From: Streptomyces sp. NBC_00878
Lineage (GTDB): Bacteria; Actinomycetota; Actinomycetes; Streptomycetales; Streptomycetaceae
NCBI RefSeq assembly: GCF_026341515.1
Contig: NZ_JAPEOK010000001.1
Location: 8,432,001-8,496,000 of the forward strand
Reading direction: 5' to 3'
DNA length: 64,000 nt
This document shows, in pieces, positions 16,629 to 24,597 of this stretch. The position numbers and the translations under genes were made by a program. The first letter of the stretch is position 1. Each line of letters opens with the position of its first letter. Below the pieces are notes generated by a model. That model saw only the letters and a program-made list of their open reading frames with translations, was not told the DNA's origin and did no database searches.

Positions 16629-16748
16629 ATGACTCAGGAAGGCGTCATCCGGGAGCCCATCCAAAGGGCCGGAACGTGGCGGGACTCCGTCGTGCACTCG
16701 ATGCTCGACCACGAATGGGGCGCTCGCCAGATTGTGGTCACCTCATAG
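16629..16748 (+). pseudogene. C-terminal remnant of a GNAT acetyltransferase
   Basis: 39 codons starting MTQEGVIREPIQRAGTWRDS and containing VVHSMLDHEW. This is the typical ending of RimJ/RimL-type N-acetyltransferases (F-x-x-EGV-x-R-E ... W-x-D-x-V-x-x-x-x-L-x-x-EW). The first 130 or so residues of such an enzyme are not present upstream. It is probably a dead fragment. Confidence 0.5.
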
Positions 16749-18072
16749 GTATGGGGACCGGTTTCCGCTCGTGCCGGGGGAGCAGGAGCGGAGTCGTCAG
16801 GATGAGGAGACCGGCGAGGGCGATCGCGACGCGGAGCCCTGTGAGGCCGGCCAGCAGGCCCCACAGGGCGGTCAGGGCCGCGATGGTGAGTTTGCCGGTG
16901 ATCGACCACGCGGACAGGGTGCGGGTGAGCCGGTCCGTCGGCGTCAGGCCGAGCCGCCAGGTGACGCACAACGGGTTGAACACTCCGATGCAGGTGATCA
17001 GCCCGAACTCGACGACGATGACGAGGACGAGTCCGCCGATGCCCGGGCCCACGAAGGCCAGCCCGATCGGCCAGCAGGCGCGCAAGGTCCCCGCCGTGAG
17101 CATGACCCGGTGCTGACCGAACCGCGCGACGAGCGGGCCGGCCAGCCGTGCGCCGAGCAGACCGCCGAGACACGGCACCGCGAAGGCGAGACCGTACTGC
17201 CAGGGCGCGAACCCGAGGCGGCCGAGCATGAGGACGGCGAGCAGCGGCGAGGTCGCCATGATCAGACCGTTGACCAGGACCATGTTGAGGAACAGCGGGC
17301 GCAGCGTCGGGTGGGCCAGGATGTACCGCCACCCTTCGAGGAGTTCACCGACCCGCGACCGGGGCGGTCCGTCGGGCCGTACGGGATCGGGCCGCGCGGG
17401 ATGGGGCTCGTCGTCGCCGATCGCGCGGATCCCCACCGCCGACAGCAGGAAGCTGACCGCGTTGGCCGCCACGGTCAGCACCGGGCCGAACAGCCCGACC
17501 GCCGCCCCGCCGAGCGGCGGTCCGAGCACGGTGGTCGTCCAGGTCGTCGACTCGAACCGGCTGTTCGCGACGAGCAGGTCCTCCGGCCGTACGAGAGCCT
17601 TCAGACAGGCGCCGCTCGCCGCGGTGAACGTGATGTCGGCCGCGGCGACGACCACCGCCACGACCAGGAGGTGGACGAAACCGAGGACACCGAGCGCGTA
17701 CGCGACGGGGACGCTCGACAGCACCGCGAAACGGATCAGGTCCATCGCGATCATCACCGGCCGCTTGCGGCGGAACTCCACCCACGGACCGAGCGGCACC
17801 GCGACCGCCGCCCCCACCGCGAGCCCCACGGCCGCCAGGGCCGACACCTGCGAGGGCCCGGCGTGCAGCACCAGGACCGCGATCAGGGGGAACGCGTCGA
17901 ACGCCAGCCGCGTACCGAACGCGCTGACCCCGTACGCCGCCCACAGCCACCCGAACCGCCGCCCCAGCGACTTTCTGGCCCCCATTCCCGGCGTGCCCCC
18001 TTCGCTGCCGCGGCCGACACCGCCTTCGATATCGCGGCCGTCGTTCCACAACCATTCGTTGACCAGCGACAT
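16738..18072 (-). CDS. MFS transporter
   Basis: 444 residues (or 415 if translation begins at ATG 17985, MGARKSLGRRFGWLW, where similarity to the family starts). About 12 membrane spans. Loop 2-3 reads WVEFRRKRPVMIAMDLIRF, and RPEDLLVANSRFESTTWTTT is a segment common in MFS_3/EntS-like exporters. It is divergent from a LysR regulator with 83 bases between, so it is probably that regulator's target. Substrate unknown, drug or metabolite efflux likely. Confidence 0.82.
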   Translation of the reverse strand: MSLVNEWLWNDGRDIEGGVGRGSEGGTPGMGARKSLGRRFGWLWAAYGVSAFGTRLAFDAFPLIAVLVLHAGPSQVSALAAVGLAVGAAVAVPLGPWVEFRRKRPVMIAMDLIRFAVLSSVPVAYALGVLGFVHLLVVAVVVAAADITFTAASGACLKALVRPEDLLVANSRFESTTWTTTVLGPPLGGAAVGLFGPVLTVAANAVSFLLSAVGIRAIGDDEPHPARPDPVRPDGPPRSRVGELLEGWRYILAHPTLRPLFLNMVLVNGLIMATSPLLAVLMLGRLGFAPWQYGLAFAVPCLGGLLGARLAGPLVARFGQHRVMLTAGTLRACWPIGLAFVGPGIGGLVLVIVVEFGLITCIGVFNPLCVTWRLGLTPTDRLTRTLSAWSITGKLTIAALTALWGLLAGLTGLRVAIALAGLLILTTPLLLPRHERKPVPIPMR

Positions 18073-18123
18073 CCAAGCCGTTCCACGACCTGCGGATCAA
18101 ACAACCGTCCGACCGGCCGGGAC

Positions 18124-18138
18124 ACAACCATCCGTTGT
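18124..18138. promoter_or_regulatory. Candidate LysR operator
   Basis: ACAAC-N5-GTTGT dyad in the 83-base gap between the divergent MFS and LysR genes, 18 bases before the LysR start. LysR-family sites often have this size and position; the assignment is inference. Confidence 0.35.
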
Positions 18139-18155
18139 ACGACTAGGGTTCCGGC

Positions 18156-19094
18156 GTGGATCTCGATGCCGTGCGCACCTTCGTCGCCGCCGCGGACGCG
18201 GGCCAGTTCCAGGTGGCCGCCGCCCACCTCTCCGTCACCCAGCAGGCCGTGTCCAAGCGCGTCGCCACGCTGGAGAAGGACCTCGGTGTACGGCTGTTCG
18301 CCCGCACGGCGGGCGGAGTCCGGCTCACCATCGACGGGCAGGCGTTCCTGCCCCACGCACGCGACCTCCTGAAGGCCGAGGAGCGGGCGGCAGCCTCCGT
18401 ACGGCCCGGCCGTCGCGCGCTGCGCGTCGACGTGATCGGTCGACGGCTCGCCCCGGCCGACCTGCTCCGCGGCTTCCACCGCGCGCACCCCGGCACCGAA
18501 CTCGACGTCGTGACCCTCTTCGACGCCGACGCGGCCGTCGCCGCCGTCCGGTCGGGCACGATCGACGCCTCCTTCCGCGCCGTCACCATGCCCGCGCGGC
18601 GGCTGCCCGACCGCATCGAGGCCGTCCGGGTCCACGACGAGCCCGTCCAGCTCCTCACCGGACCGGGCCATGCGCTGGCGGGCGTCCGCGCGGTCACTCC
18701 CGCGCAGCTGGCCGGGCACCGGATCTGGATGCCCGGCATCGTCAGCGGAACCGAATGGGCCGCCTACTACGAGGACCTCGCCGCCGCGTTCGGGCTCACC
18801 ATCGAGGTGACCGGACCCGACTTCGGCACCGAACCGCTCCTCGACACGATCGCCGACTCCCCGGACCTCGCGACCCTCGTCGGCGAACAGACCCGCTTCG
18901 TCTGGCCCGCCGAGCAGGACCTGCGGCGCGTCGCCGTGCACGGCCCGACACCCGTCTACCCGCACTCGCTGATCTGGCGCGGCGACAACCCGCACCCGTC
19001 GCTCACCGCGCTGCGCGCGTACCTCGCCGCCGCGCGACCCGACGACGGTGACGACCGCGATGGCGACACCTGGACACCGGCCTGGGCGCGGTGA
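18156..19094 (+). CDS. LysR-family transcriptional regulator
   Basis: 312 residues. The N-terminal winged helix (2-60) includes FQVAAAHLSVTQQAVSKRVA and LEKDLGVRLFAR, the LysR signature. The C-terminal periplasmic-binding-like effector domain covers about 90-290. GTG start at 18156. It probably controls the divergent MFS gene and itself. The effector is unknown. Confidence 0.88.
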   Translation: MDLDAVRTFVAAADAGQFQVAAAHLSVTQQAVSKRVATLEKDLGVRLFARTAGGVRLTIDGQAFLPHARDLLKAEERAAASVRPGRRALRVDVIGRRLAPADLLRGFHRAHPGTELDVVTLFDADAAVAAVRSGTIDASFRAVTMPARRLPDRIEAVRVHDEPVQLLTGPGHALAGVRAVTPAQLAGHRIWMPGIVSGTEWAAYYEDLAAAFGLTIEVTGPDFGTEPLLDTIADSPDLATLVGEQTRFVWPAEQDLRRVAVHGPTPVYPHSLIWRGDNPHPSLTALRAYLAAARPDDGDDRDGDTWTPAWAR

Positions 19095-19153
19095 CCGGCA
19101 CGGCCGGAGAGCCTCGGCGGACACTCACACGGTTCGGCGGGCTCTCGCACCGT

Positions 19154-20122
19154 TCAGATGGTGAGGACGATCTTGCCGCGGGGGTGCCCCTTCTCCAGGT
19201 GGCGGATGGCCTCGGCCGCCTCGGCGAGGGGGTAGGTGCGGTCGATGGGCGGCGTGATCTTTTCCTGCTCGGCGAGCTCCTTGAGAGTCAGCAGGTCCTC
19301 GCGGCGTGCGATGGAGACGAGATTGCGGAGGTTCTGGCCTATGAACGGCGAGAGCGTGACGGCCCGCAGGCCGCGGCTCATCCCGCCGAAGAAGCCCGTG
19401 CCGCCCTCCCCGCCGACGATGACGAGGGTGCCGCGCGGGGCGAGGGCGCGGCGGAGGACGGGCAGGGGGCGAAGGCCCGCGTTGTCGATGATGACGTCGT
19501 AGCGGTGCGGGCCGTCGGTGATCTCCTCGCGGGTGTAGTCGATGACGTGCGCGGCGCCCTGGGAGCGCACGAAGTCCGCGCCCGTAGGGCCGCAGACGCC
19601 GGTGACCTCGGCGCCGTACACCGTGGCGAGCTGGACGGCGTAGCAGCCGACGCCCCCGGAGGCGCCGATGACCAGGACCTTCTGGCCCGGTTTCGGACGG
19701 CCCTTGCCGCTGAGGGCCTGCAGGGCTGTCATGCCGGAGACGGGGAGGGCGACGGCCTGCTCGAAGGTGAGGTTGGCCGGTTTGAGGGCGATCTTCGCGG
19801 CCTTGGCGCACGCGTACTGAGCGAACGAGCCCTCGCAGTTGCCGAAGACCTCGTCGCCCGGCTTGAAGTCGGTCACCTTCGCCCCGACGGCCTCCACCCG
19901 CCCGGCGCCGTCCCAGCCCCGTACCGGGTTCTTGGGCTTACGGAGGCCCAGGGCGACGCGCGCCACATAGGGCCGGCCGGTCATGAGGTGCCACACCTCG
20001 GGGCCGACACCGGCCGCGCGCACCTCGACGAGCACCTCGTCGTCGCGGGGCACGGGGCGGTCGATGTCGCGCAGTTCCAGGAGGTCCGCTGATCCGTACG
20101 CATCCTGAACGATCGCCTTCAT
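19154..20122 (-). CDS. Zinc-free MDR reductase (quinone oxidoreductase family)
   Basis: 322 residues. The N-terminal GroES-like domain (MKAIVQDAYGSADLLELRDI) is followed by a Rossmann fold with VIGASGGVGCYAVQLA near residue 147, the signature of NADPH:quinone reductase-like enzymes. The zinc ligands are absent. It has the WDGAGRVEAVG segment common in this subfamily. ATG 20122 has GGGGAG about 8 bases upstream. It stands alone, convergent with the LysR gene, with only a weak inverted repeat (GAGAGCC/GGCTCTC, 19107-19146) between. Substrate unknown. Confidence 0.85.
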   Translation of the reverse strand: MKAIVQDAYGSADLLELRDIDRPVPRDDEVLVEVRAAGVGPEVWHLMTGRPYVARVALGLRKPKNPVRGWDGAGRVEAVGAKVTDFKPGDEVFGNCEGSFAQYACAKAAKIALKPANLTFEQAVALPVSGMTALQALSGKGRPKPGQKVLVIGASGGVGCYAVQLATVYGAEVTGVCGPTGADFVRSQGAAHVIDYTREEITDGPHRYDVIIDNAGLRPLPVLRRALAPRGTLVIVGGEGGTGFFGGMSRGLRAVTLSPFIGQNLRNLVSIARREDLLTLKELAEQEKITPPIDRTYPLAEAAEAIRHLEKGHPRGKIVLTI

Positions 20123-20312
20123 GGCGTGGCTCCCCTTCACGGTCCCCGACACCGGATATCCCGGTTGTACCGAGCATCTCGGATGTACCGAGCATCCCGA
20201 TGGCTCGAACGCCTGACCAGACTCCTGAGCACGATCTTGGGAAAGAGGGCGATGAGTTTTCGTACGGCCGAGGGTCTACCCCCTGAAGACCCCGCGAGGA
20301 GAGGAGTCGAGC

Positions 20313-20906
20313 ATGGGCGACGGCGGAACGACCCCCACCACTCTTGACCTGGGGCCGCAGGCCCTGATCGTGGCACGTCTGGCGGAGGAGGTGCGCGAGG
20401 AGCAGCTGGACGCGGCGACGCCCTGTCCGGAGTACGCGGTACGGAATCTAGTCGGGCATCTGGCCGGGCTGTCCGAGGCCTTCCGGGACGCCGGGCGGAA
20501 GGACCTCGGGGCCACGACGGACACCAACCCCACGACCCGGCTGCCCGACCTGACACCGGAATGGCGCACCGAACTGCCCAAGCTGCTGGCCGAGTTGGCC
20601 GAGGCCTGGCGCGATCCGGCCGCGTGGACGGGCGACACCCGCGCGGGCGGCGTGCACCTTCCCGGCGAGGTCGCGGGCATCGTCGCCGCCGACGAACTCG
20701 TCGTCCACGGCTGGGACCTGGCCCGGGCGACGGGACAGCCGTACGCCCCCGACGCGCCGGCCCTGCAAGCGGCGTACGAGATGCTGGCGCCGACCGCGGA
20801 CGACCCGGACCGCGGCATCTTCGGACCGGCCGTGCCCGTACCGGACGAGGCTCCGCTGCTGGACCGGGTGATCGGGCTGAGCGGACGCGACCCCGGCTGG
20901 GGGTGA
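20313..20906 (+). CDS. TIGR03086/mycothiol-type metal-binding protein
   Basis: 197 residues of the DinB-like four-helix family used by mycothiol-dependent maleylpyruvate isomerases. The typical elements are ATPCPEYAVRNLVGHLAGL near residue 35 and ADELVVHGWDLARATGQP near residue 130, which give the metal-binding histidines. ATG 20313 with a GGAG about 7 bases upstream. Most members have no proven reaction. It stands alone. Confidence 0.82.
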   Translation: MGDGGTTPTTLDLGPQALIVARLAEEVREEQLDAATPCPEYAVRNLVGHLAGLSEAFRDAGRKDLGATTDTNPTTRLPDLTPEWRTELPKLLAELAEAWRDPAAWTGDTRAGGVHLPGEVAGIVAADELVVHGWDLARATGQPYAPDAPALQAAYEMLAPTADDPDRGIFGPAVPVPDEAPLLDRVIGLSGRDPGWG

Positions 20907-20976
20907 GGCGGCCGGGCCGGGTGAGGCAGTCGGGCCGGGTGGGGCGGCCCCGATCCGGGCGAGGCGGTCGGGCCGG
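20903..20976. repeat. Tandem repeat starting at a stop codon
   Basis: Four head-to-tail copies of an 18-20 bp unit (first copy GTGAGGCGGCCGGGCCGG at 20903-20920). The first copy contains the TGA stop of the TIGR03086 gene. Later copies diverge by a few bases. Confidence 0.85.
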
Positions 20977-21041
20977 GGCGGAGGATCTCGCGCCTTCTTT
21001 TGTCAGAAGCGTTGACGAAACACAGGGGTGCTCCTACTTTC

Positions 21042-21079
21042 ATCGCGTCGCACTTCGTACGTCATATATGAGACGCGAT
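21042..21079. promoter_or_regulatory. Palindromic promoter/operator-like region
   Basis: Inverted arms ATCGCGTC (21042-21049) and GACGCGAT (21072-21079) enclose the perfect palindrome TCATATATGA (21062-21071). The stretch is AT-rich for this genome and looks like a promoter with a regulator site. The nearest gene it could serve in the plus direction is the GntR operon, now separated from it by the TnpB element. Confidence 0.5.
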
Positions 21080-21097
21080 ACGTGAGATCGGATACGC

Positions 21098-21300
21098 GAG
21101 CCCCCGAACCCTGGGGACTCCGTCACCGTTCCTAAAGACAGAGCGGGAGTGAGTCCTGTTGCCAGGATCCATGCTCGGCCGAACGCCCCGAACGGTGTTG
21201 GGCGTTCTGGTTGCCCGCGTTCGCTCCGCGTCCGGCGCGCACGGATCGTGTCCGGGGTCCGGGGATGCGGGGGCGGGTTCCCTCACGCCCAGGGACGCCC
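21098..21300 (-). ncRNA. Predicted omega-RNA scaffold of the TnpB-related element
   Basis: TnpB-family genes make a guide RNA from the 3' end of the gene and the adjoining right end of the element. Here, on the minus strand after the stop at 21132, there is a terminal hairpin with 8-bp arms and a 7-base loop (21098-21120), where such scaffolds usually end. The guide would then be the flanking DNA from 21097 downwards. The 5' limit is a guess, and RNA production is inferred from the family only. Confidence 0.35.
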
Positions 21301-22838
21301 AGTCCGGCCTGGACGGTCCGATGCCCCTGCTCATCTCTCCGGTGAGCAGGGGGCGGTGCCGTCCGTCGCCGGATCGGGTGTCCCTGGGCGCGCCTTCCGA
21401 CCGCCACGGCAGCAGCGTCGTGGCGGGTGGTCTTGCGGGTTGTAGTGGTGAGGGGTTTCTGCCAGTGCTGGGCGCCCCAGCGGCTGGTGTAGGCAGGGTC
21501 CACGGCGATGACCGCGATACCCGTCTGGTCGGCCATCGAGGCCAGCCGGGCGCGGAGCTTGCCGGTGGGCATGCCGGAGATGAGCTGCCGGAAGCGTTTC
21601 CTGCGGCCGTGCTTCTCGCGGGTCTTCTCGGCGGCGAAGTCCAGGTCCTCGACAGCGATCGCCTTGACGCCGCAGGTGCGGGCCCAGTGCAGCAGGCGGG
21701 TGAGGGCGTGGCGGACCTGGGCGTCCCGGTGTTCGGCGGTGCCGGTCAGGTCGTAGAAGAAGCGGCGCGGGGCACCAACCGGATTGCCGTGCGCATCGAG
21801 GCGCCAGGCGGCCAGGTGGTCGGCGTTCATGTCGACGCCGATCACACCGTGGGCGAGCGCGGCCTCCAGAGGGAGGGTGGGGGTGGGCGGGATCTGCCAG
21901 GAGGCGGTCAGATACCAGCGGTCCCGGCCCGTATCCAGGTGGATGCGGTAGGCGATCGCTCGGCTGGCCGCGACGCGGTCGGCCCACTCGCCGCCTCGGT
22001 GCGCGAACGCGACCCTGCAAGTGAGGACGTACCGTCCGTGCGGGGCGTTCGCCAGATGCGTGAGCGGCGCGGGGAGTTTGATGCTCACCTCGCCGTCGGG
22101 GCTGACCCGGATCGTCTCGTTGCCGTACCGCTTGCCGGACTCCCCGTCGGCGGCCAGGAACCAGCGCTCGGCCTCCCAGGCCCGGCGCCACTCGCCCTCG
22201 GTGAGCCCTGCCTGGTCCAGGTGGTGCCGGGCACGGGCCAGCCGCTTACCGCCGCGTACGACATGCACGACTCCGGCCTCACGGCCTGCCCGCGCGGCGG
22301 CCAGCCGGTCCTGAAGCACCCGCAGCCGCCGGGCCTTCGCATGCCACTCCCGCCGCGACCGGTAACCCCCCGGCGCCTGCTTGGTCCCCTTCTGTCCGAC
22401 CGGCTGGGACAGCCGGTGCGTCAGCGTGCGGACGCCCGCTTCCAGGTTCTGGATGTGCGCCAACTGGCCACGCCGGGCCAGCGCCCACTGGTCGTGCGAC
22501 GCCTTCGTGATCGCCCCGGCCCACCGCGACGACGAGACCGGAGTCAGCCCCCGCTTACGCACCGCCCACGCCTCAGCCGAGTGCTCCAGACCGTCCCGGC
22601 AACGCGCCTTGAGATCCCTGGACGCCAGCGACCCCAGATGCGCGCCCACCAGCCACAGCACCTTCTCATCGTCCGGCGTCAGGTACTTGAGACGGGTACG
22701 GATGGCCACACCACTCGGACCGGACGCGACGAACGGCACCGCCCTACTCCTCAGTTCACCCACCCCTGTCGCCCCCGCCCCGACCCCACCCGAAGAACCC
22801 GTCACCGCGTCCAACGAGCCGTTCCCGTAAAAGGTCAC
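21132..22838 (-). CDS. TnpB-related protein (IS200/IS605 accessory, RuvC-like)
   Basis: 568 residues. A basic helical N-terminal half (about 60-300) precedes a RuvC-like domain. The first acidic motif is GVIGVDMNADHLAAW near residue 340, the glutamate motif is AIAVEDLDF near residue 400, and the third is TTRHDAAAVAVGRRAQGH near residue 480. The CxxC zinc ribbon that normally lies between the last two motifs in TnpB is missing, which marks the longer TnpB-related actinobacterial branch. The D-E-D triad looks intact, so nuclease activity is possible. The last 90 residues are low-complexity Arg/Pro/Gly and overlap the region expected to encode guide RNA. Start ATG 22838 (MTFYGNGSLDAV). Confidence 0.8.
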   Translation of the reverse strand: MTFYGNGSLDAVTGSSGGVGAGATGVGELRSRAVPFVASGPSGVAIRTRLKYLTPDDEKVLWLVGAHLGSLASRDLKARCRDGLEHSAEAWAVRKRGLTPVSSSRWAGAITKASHDQWALARRGQLAHIQNLEAGVRTLTHRLSQPVGQKGTKQAPGGYRSRREWHAKARRLRVLQDRLAAARAGREAGVVHVVRGGKRLARARHHLDQAGLTEGEWRRAWEAERWFLAADGESGKRYGNETIRVSPDGEVSIKLPAPLTHLANAPHGRYVLTCRVAFAHRGGEWADRVAASRAIAYRIHLDTGRDRWYLTASWQIPPTPTLPLEAALAHGVIGVDMNADHLAAWRLDAHGNPVGAPRRFFYDLTGTAEHRDAQVRHALTRLLHWARTCGVKAIAVEDLDFAAEKTREKHGRRKRFRQLISGMPTGKLRARLASMADQTGIAVIAVDPAYTSRWGAQHWQKPLTTTTRKTTRHDAAAVAVGRRAQGHPIRRRTAPPPAHRRDEQGHRTVQAGLGVPGREGTRPRIPGPRTRSVRAGRGANAGNQNAQHRSGRSAEHGSWQQDSLPLCL

Positions 22839-22990
22839 GCATTCGATGCGAGAACGTCAGTCCCCCCTGAAAACCGGTGCCACGGCCGCGGCCCCACGAC
22901 TTGACACAGACCACCAACACTCACTCCCACTCACCAGAACACCCTTGAACACGCTCTAGCGGCAGCAGCCCCAAACCCCGAGAGGCGCGC

Positions 22991-23647
22991 ATGACCTCTG
23001 TGCCCACGCCGATCCCCTCCCGCACGCAGTTCGTGCTGGAAGGGATCAAACACCGCATCCTCACCGGGCAGTTGACCCCGGGGCAGGCCCTGGTCGAGAC
23101 CGAGCTCGCCGCACAGTTCGGGGTGTCCAAGACCCCGGTGCGCGAGGCGCTCAAGACGCTGGCCGGCACCGGGCTCGTCGTGATGAACCAGTACAAGGGC
23201 GTCACGGTACGCATGGTGGACGCGGACATGGCGCGCGAGGTGTACGACGTGCGACTGCTCCTGGAGCCGGAGGCGCTGCGGCGCTCCGTCCGGCGCGGCT
23301 CCTCCCTCGACACGGCACGCGAGGCGCTCGAACGCGCCGACGCCGCCACCGACACCGCCCAACGCTCCCTCGCCAACCGGGAGTTCCACCGTTCCCTCTA
23401 CGTCCGCTGCGGCAATCCGCTGCTCGGCCGGATGCTCGACGAGGTCCGGGACCAGGCCGCCCTGGTCTCCGCGGTCGCCTGGGCGGCCAACCCCTCCTGG
23501 GAGCGCGAGGCCACCGAGCACCGGGAGATCCTGCGGCTCGCCCTCGACGGCGACGCGGACGGCGCGGCGCGGGCCCTGCACTCGCACATCGCCTCGTTCG
23601 TGCGACGGGCCTTCCCCGAGGCCCAGGGAGAGGGTGAGCAGGAATGA
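22991..23647 (+). CDS. GntR-family (FadR/FCD) transcriptional regulator
   Basis: 218 residues. The N-terminal GntR winged helix (10-75) contains ELAAQFGVSKTPVREALKTL. The C-terminal all-helical FCD domain (about 85-210) has the usual metal-ligand positions (NREFHRSLY, ATEHREIL, LHSHIASF). ATG 22991, overlapping the next gene by 4 bases. It probably represses this sugar-acid operon and releases DNA when it binds an aldonate, aldarate or keto-deoxy acid. Its own promoter seems to have been displaced by the TnpB element. Confidence 0.87.
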   Translation: MTSVPTPIPSRTQFVLEGIKHRILTGQLTPGQALVETELAAQFGVSKTPVREALKTLAGTGLVVMNQYKGVTVRMVDADMAREVYDVRLLLEPEALRRSVRRGSSLDTAREALERADAATDTAQRSLANREFHRSLYVRCGNPLLGRMLDEVRDQAALVSAVAWAANPSWEREATEHREILRLALDGDADGAARALHSHIASFVRRAFPEAQGEGEQE

Positions 23648-24597
23648 CCGGGACCGCGACCGAGACCGGGAACGCGACCACGACTACGACCACGACCGCG
23701 TTCGAGGCCGGGCGGGCCGCCCTCGCCGACGTGGTGGCGATCCCCGTGACCCCCTTCGCCGAGGACGGCTCCATCGACCAGGAGGTCCACCGCGTCCTGC
23801 TGCGCCGGGTGCTCGACGGCGGCGTGCGCATCCTCACGCCCAACGGCAACACTGGCGAGTTCTACGCCCTGAGCCCCGAAGAGCGGTGCACCGTAACGGA
23901 GTTGACCATCGAGGAGGCGGGGGACCGGGCCACCGTCCTGGTCGGTGTCGGGCACGACGTGCCGACCGCCGTCGCCTCCGCCCGCCACGCCCGCGACCTC
24001 GGTGCACAGATGGTGATGGTCCATCAGCCCGTGCACCCGTACGTCTCGGAGGGTGGCTGGGTCGACTACCACCGGGCGATCGCGGAGGCGGTCCCCGAGT
24101 TGGGTGTCGTCCCGTACATCCGCAACCCGGTGCTGGCCGGTGCCCGGCTCGCCGAACTGGCCGACGCCTGCCCGAACGTCATCGGCGTGAAGTACGCCGT
24201 GCCGGACGCGGCCCGCTTCGCCGCGTTCGCGCGGGACGCCGGGCTGGAGCGCTTCGTGTGGGTGGCCGGACTCGCGGAACCGTACGCGCCCTCGTACTTC
24301 TCGGCGGGCGCGACGGGCTTCACCTCAGGGCTCGTGAACGTCGCCCCGGCCGTTTCGCTGAACATGATCGAAGCGCTTCGATCCGGCGACTACGCGGGCG
24401 CCATGAAGGTGTGGGAGCAGATCCGCCGCTTCGAGGAACTGCGCGCGGCCAACAACTCCGCCAACAACGTGACCGTCGTGAAGGAGGCCCTGGCCTCGCT
24501 CGGCCTGTGCCGCCGCGAGGTCAGGCCGCCGAGCAGGCAACTCCCCGAGTCCGAACGGGCCGAGGTCGCCGCCATCGTCGCGGGGTGGTCGATATGA
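23644..24597 (+). CDS. DHDPS/KdgD-family dehydratase or aldolase
   Basis: 317-residue DHDPS-family TIM barrel. The N-terminal 20 residues are a Thr-rich tail made by tandem ACGACC-like repeats in the DNA. The barrel shows GNTGEFYALSPEER near residue 65, tyrosine in VVPYIRNPV near 157 and the Schiff-base lysine in VIGVKYAVP near 181. Placed directly before an IlvD/Edd dehydratase, it most likely acts on a 2-keto-3-deoxy acid made by that enzyme, for example as L-2-keto-3-deoxyarabinonate dehydratase giving alpha-ketoglutarate semialdehyde. A second KdgD or an aldolase are alternatives. Coupled on both sides by 4-base overlaps. Confidence 0.8.
   Translation: MTGTATETGNATTTTTTTAFEAGRAALADVVAIPVTPFAEDGSIDQEVHRVLLRRVLDGGVRILTPNGNTGEFYALSPEERCTVTELTIEEAGDRATVLVGVGHDVPTAVASARHARDLGAQMVMVHQPVHPYVSEGGWVDYHRAIAEAVPELGVVPYIRNPVLAGARLAELADACPNVIGVKYAVPDAARFAAFARDAGLERFVWVAGLAEPYAPSYFSAGATGFTSGLVNVAPAVSLNMIEALRSGDYAGAMKVWEQIRRFEELRAANNSANNVTVVKEALASLGLCRREVRPPSRQLPESERAEVAAIVAGWSI
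24366..24383. promoter_or_regulatory. Intragenic 18-bp perfect palindrome
   Basis: GATCGAAGCGCTTCGATC lies inside the DHDPS-family gene. Its core GAAGCGCTTC is the same as the candidate operator at 26432-26441. It could be an internal regulator site or just coding sequence that happens to be symmetric. Confidence 0.3.

Larger units (their letters stand above)
21098..22910 (-). mobile_element. IS200/IS605-group element carrying only a TnpB-related gene
   Basis: One gene (TnpB-related) with no TnpA tyrosine transposase beside it, as in IS1341-type elements. The right end is placed at the terminal hairpin 21098-21120. The left end lies somewhere between the gene start (22838) and about 22940, just before the GntR leader. 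No terminal inverted repeats are expected for this group. Exact borders need comparison with an empty site. Confidence 0.55.
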
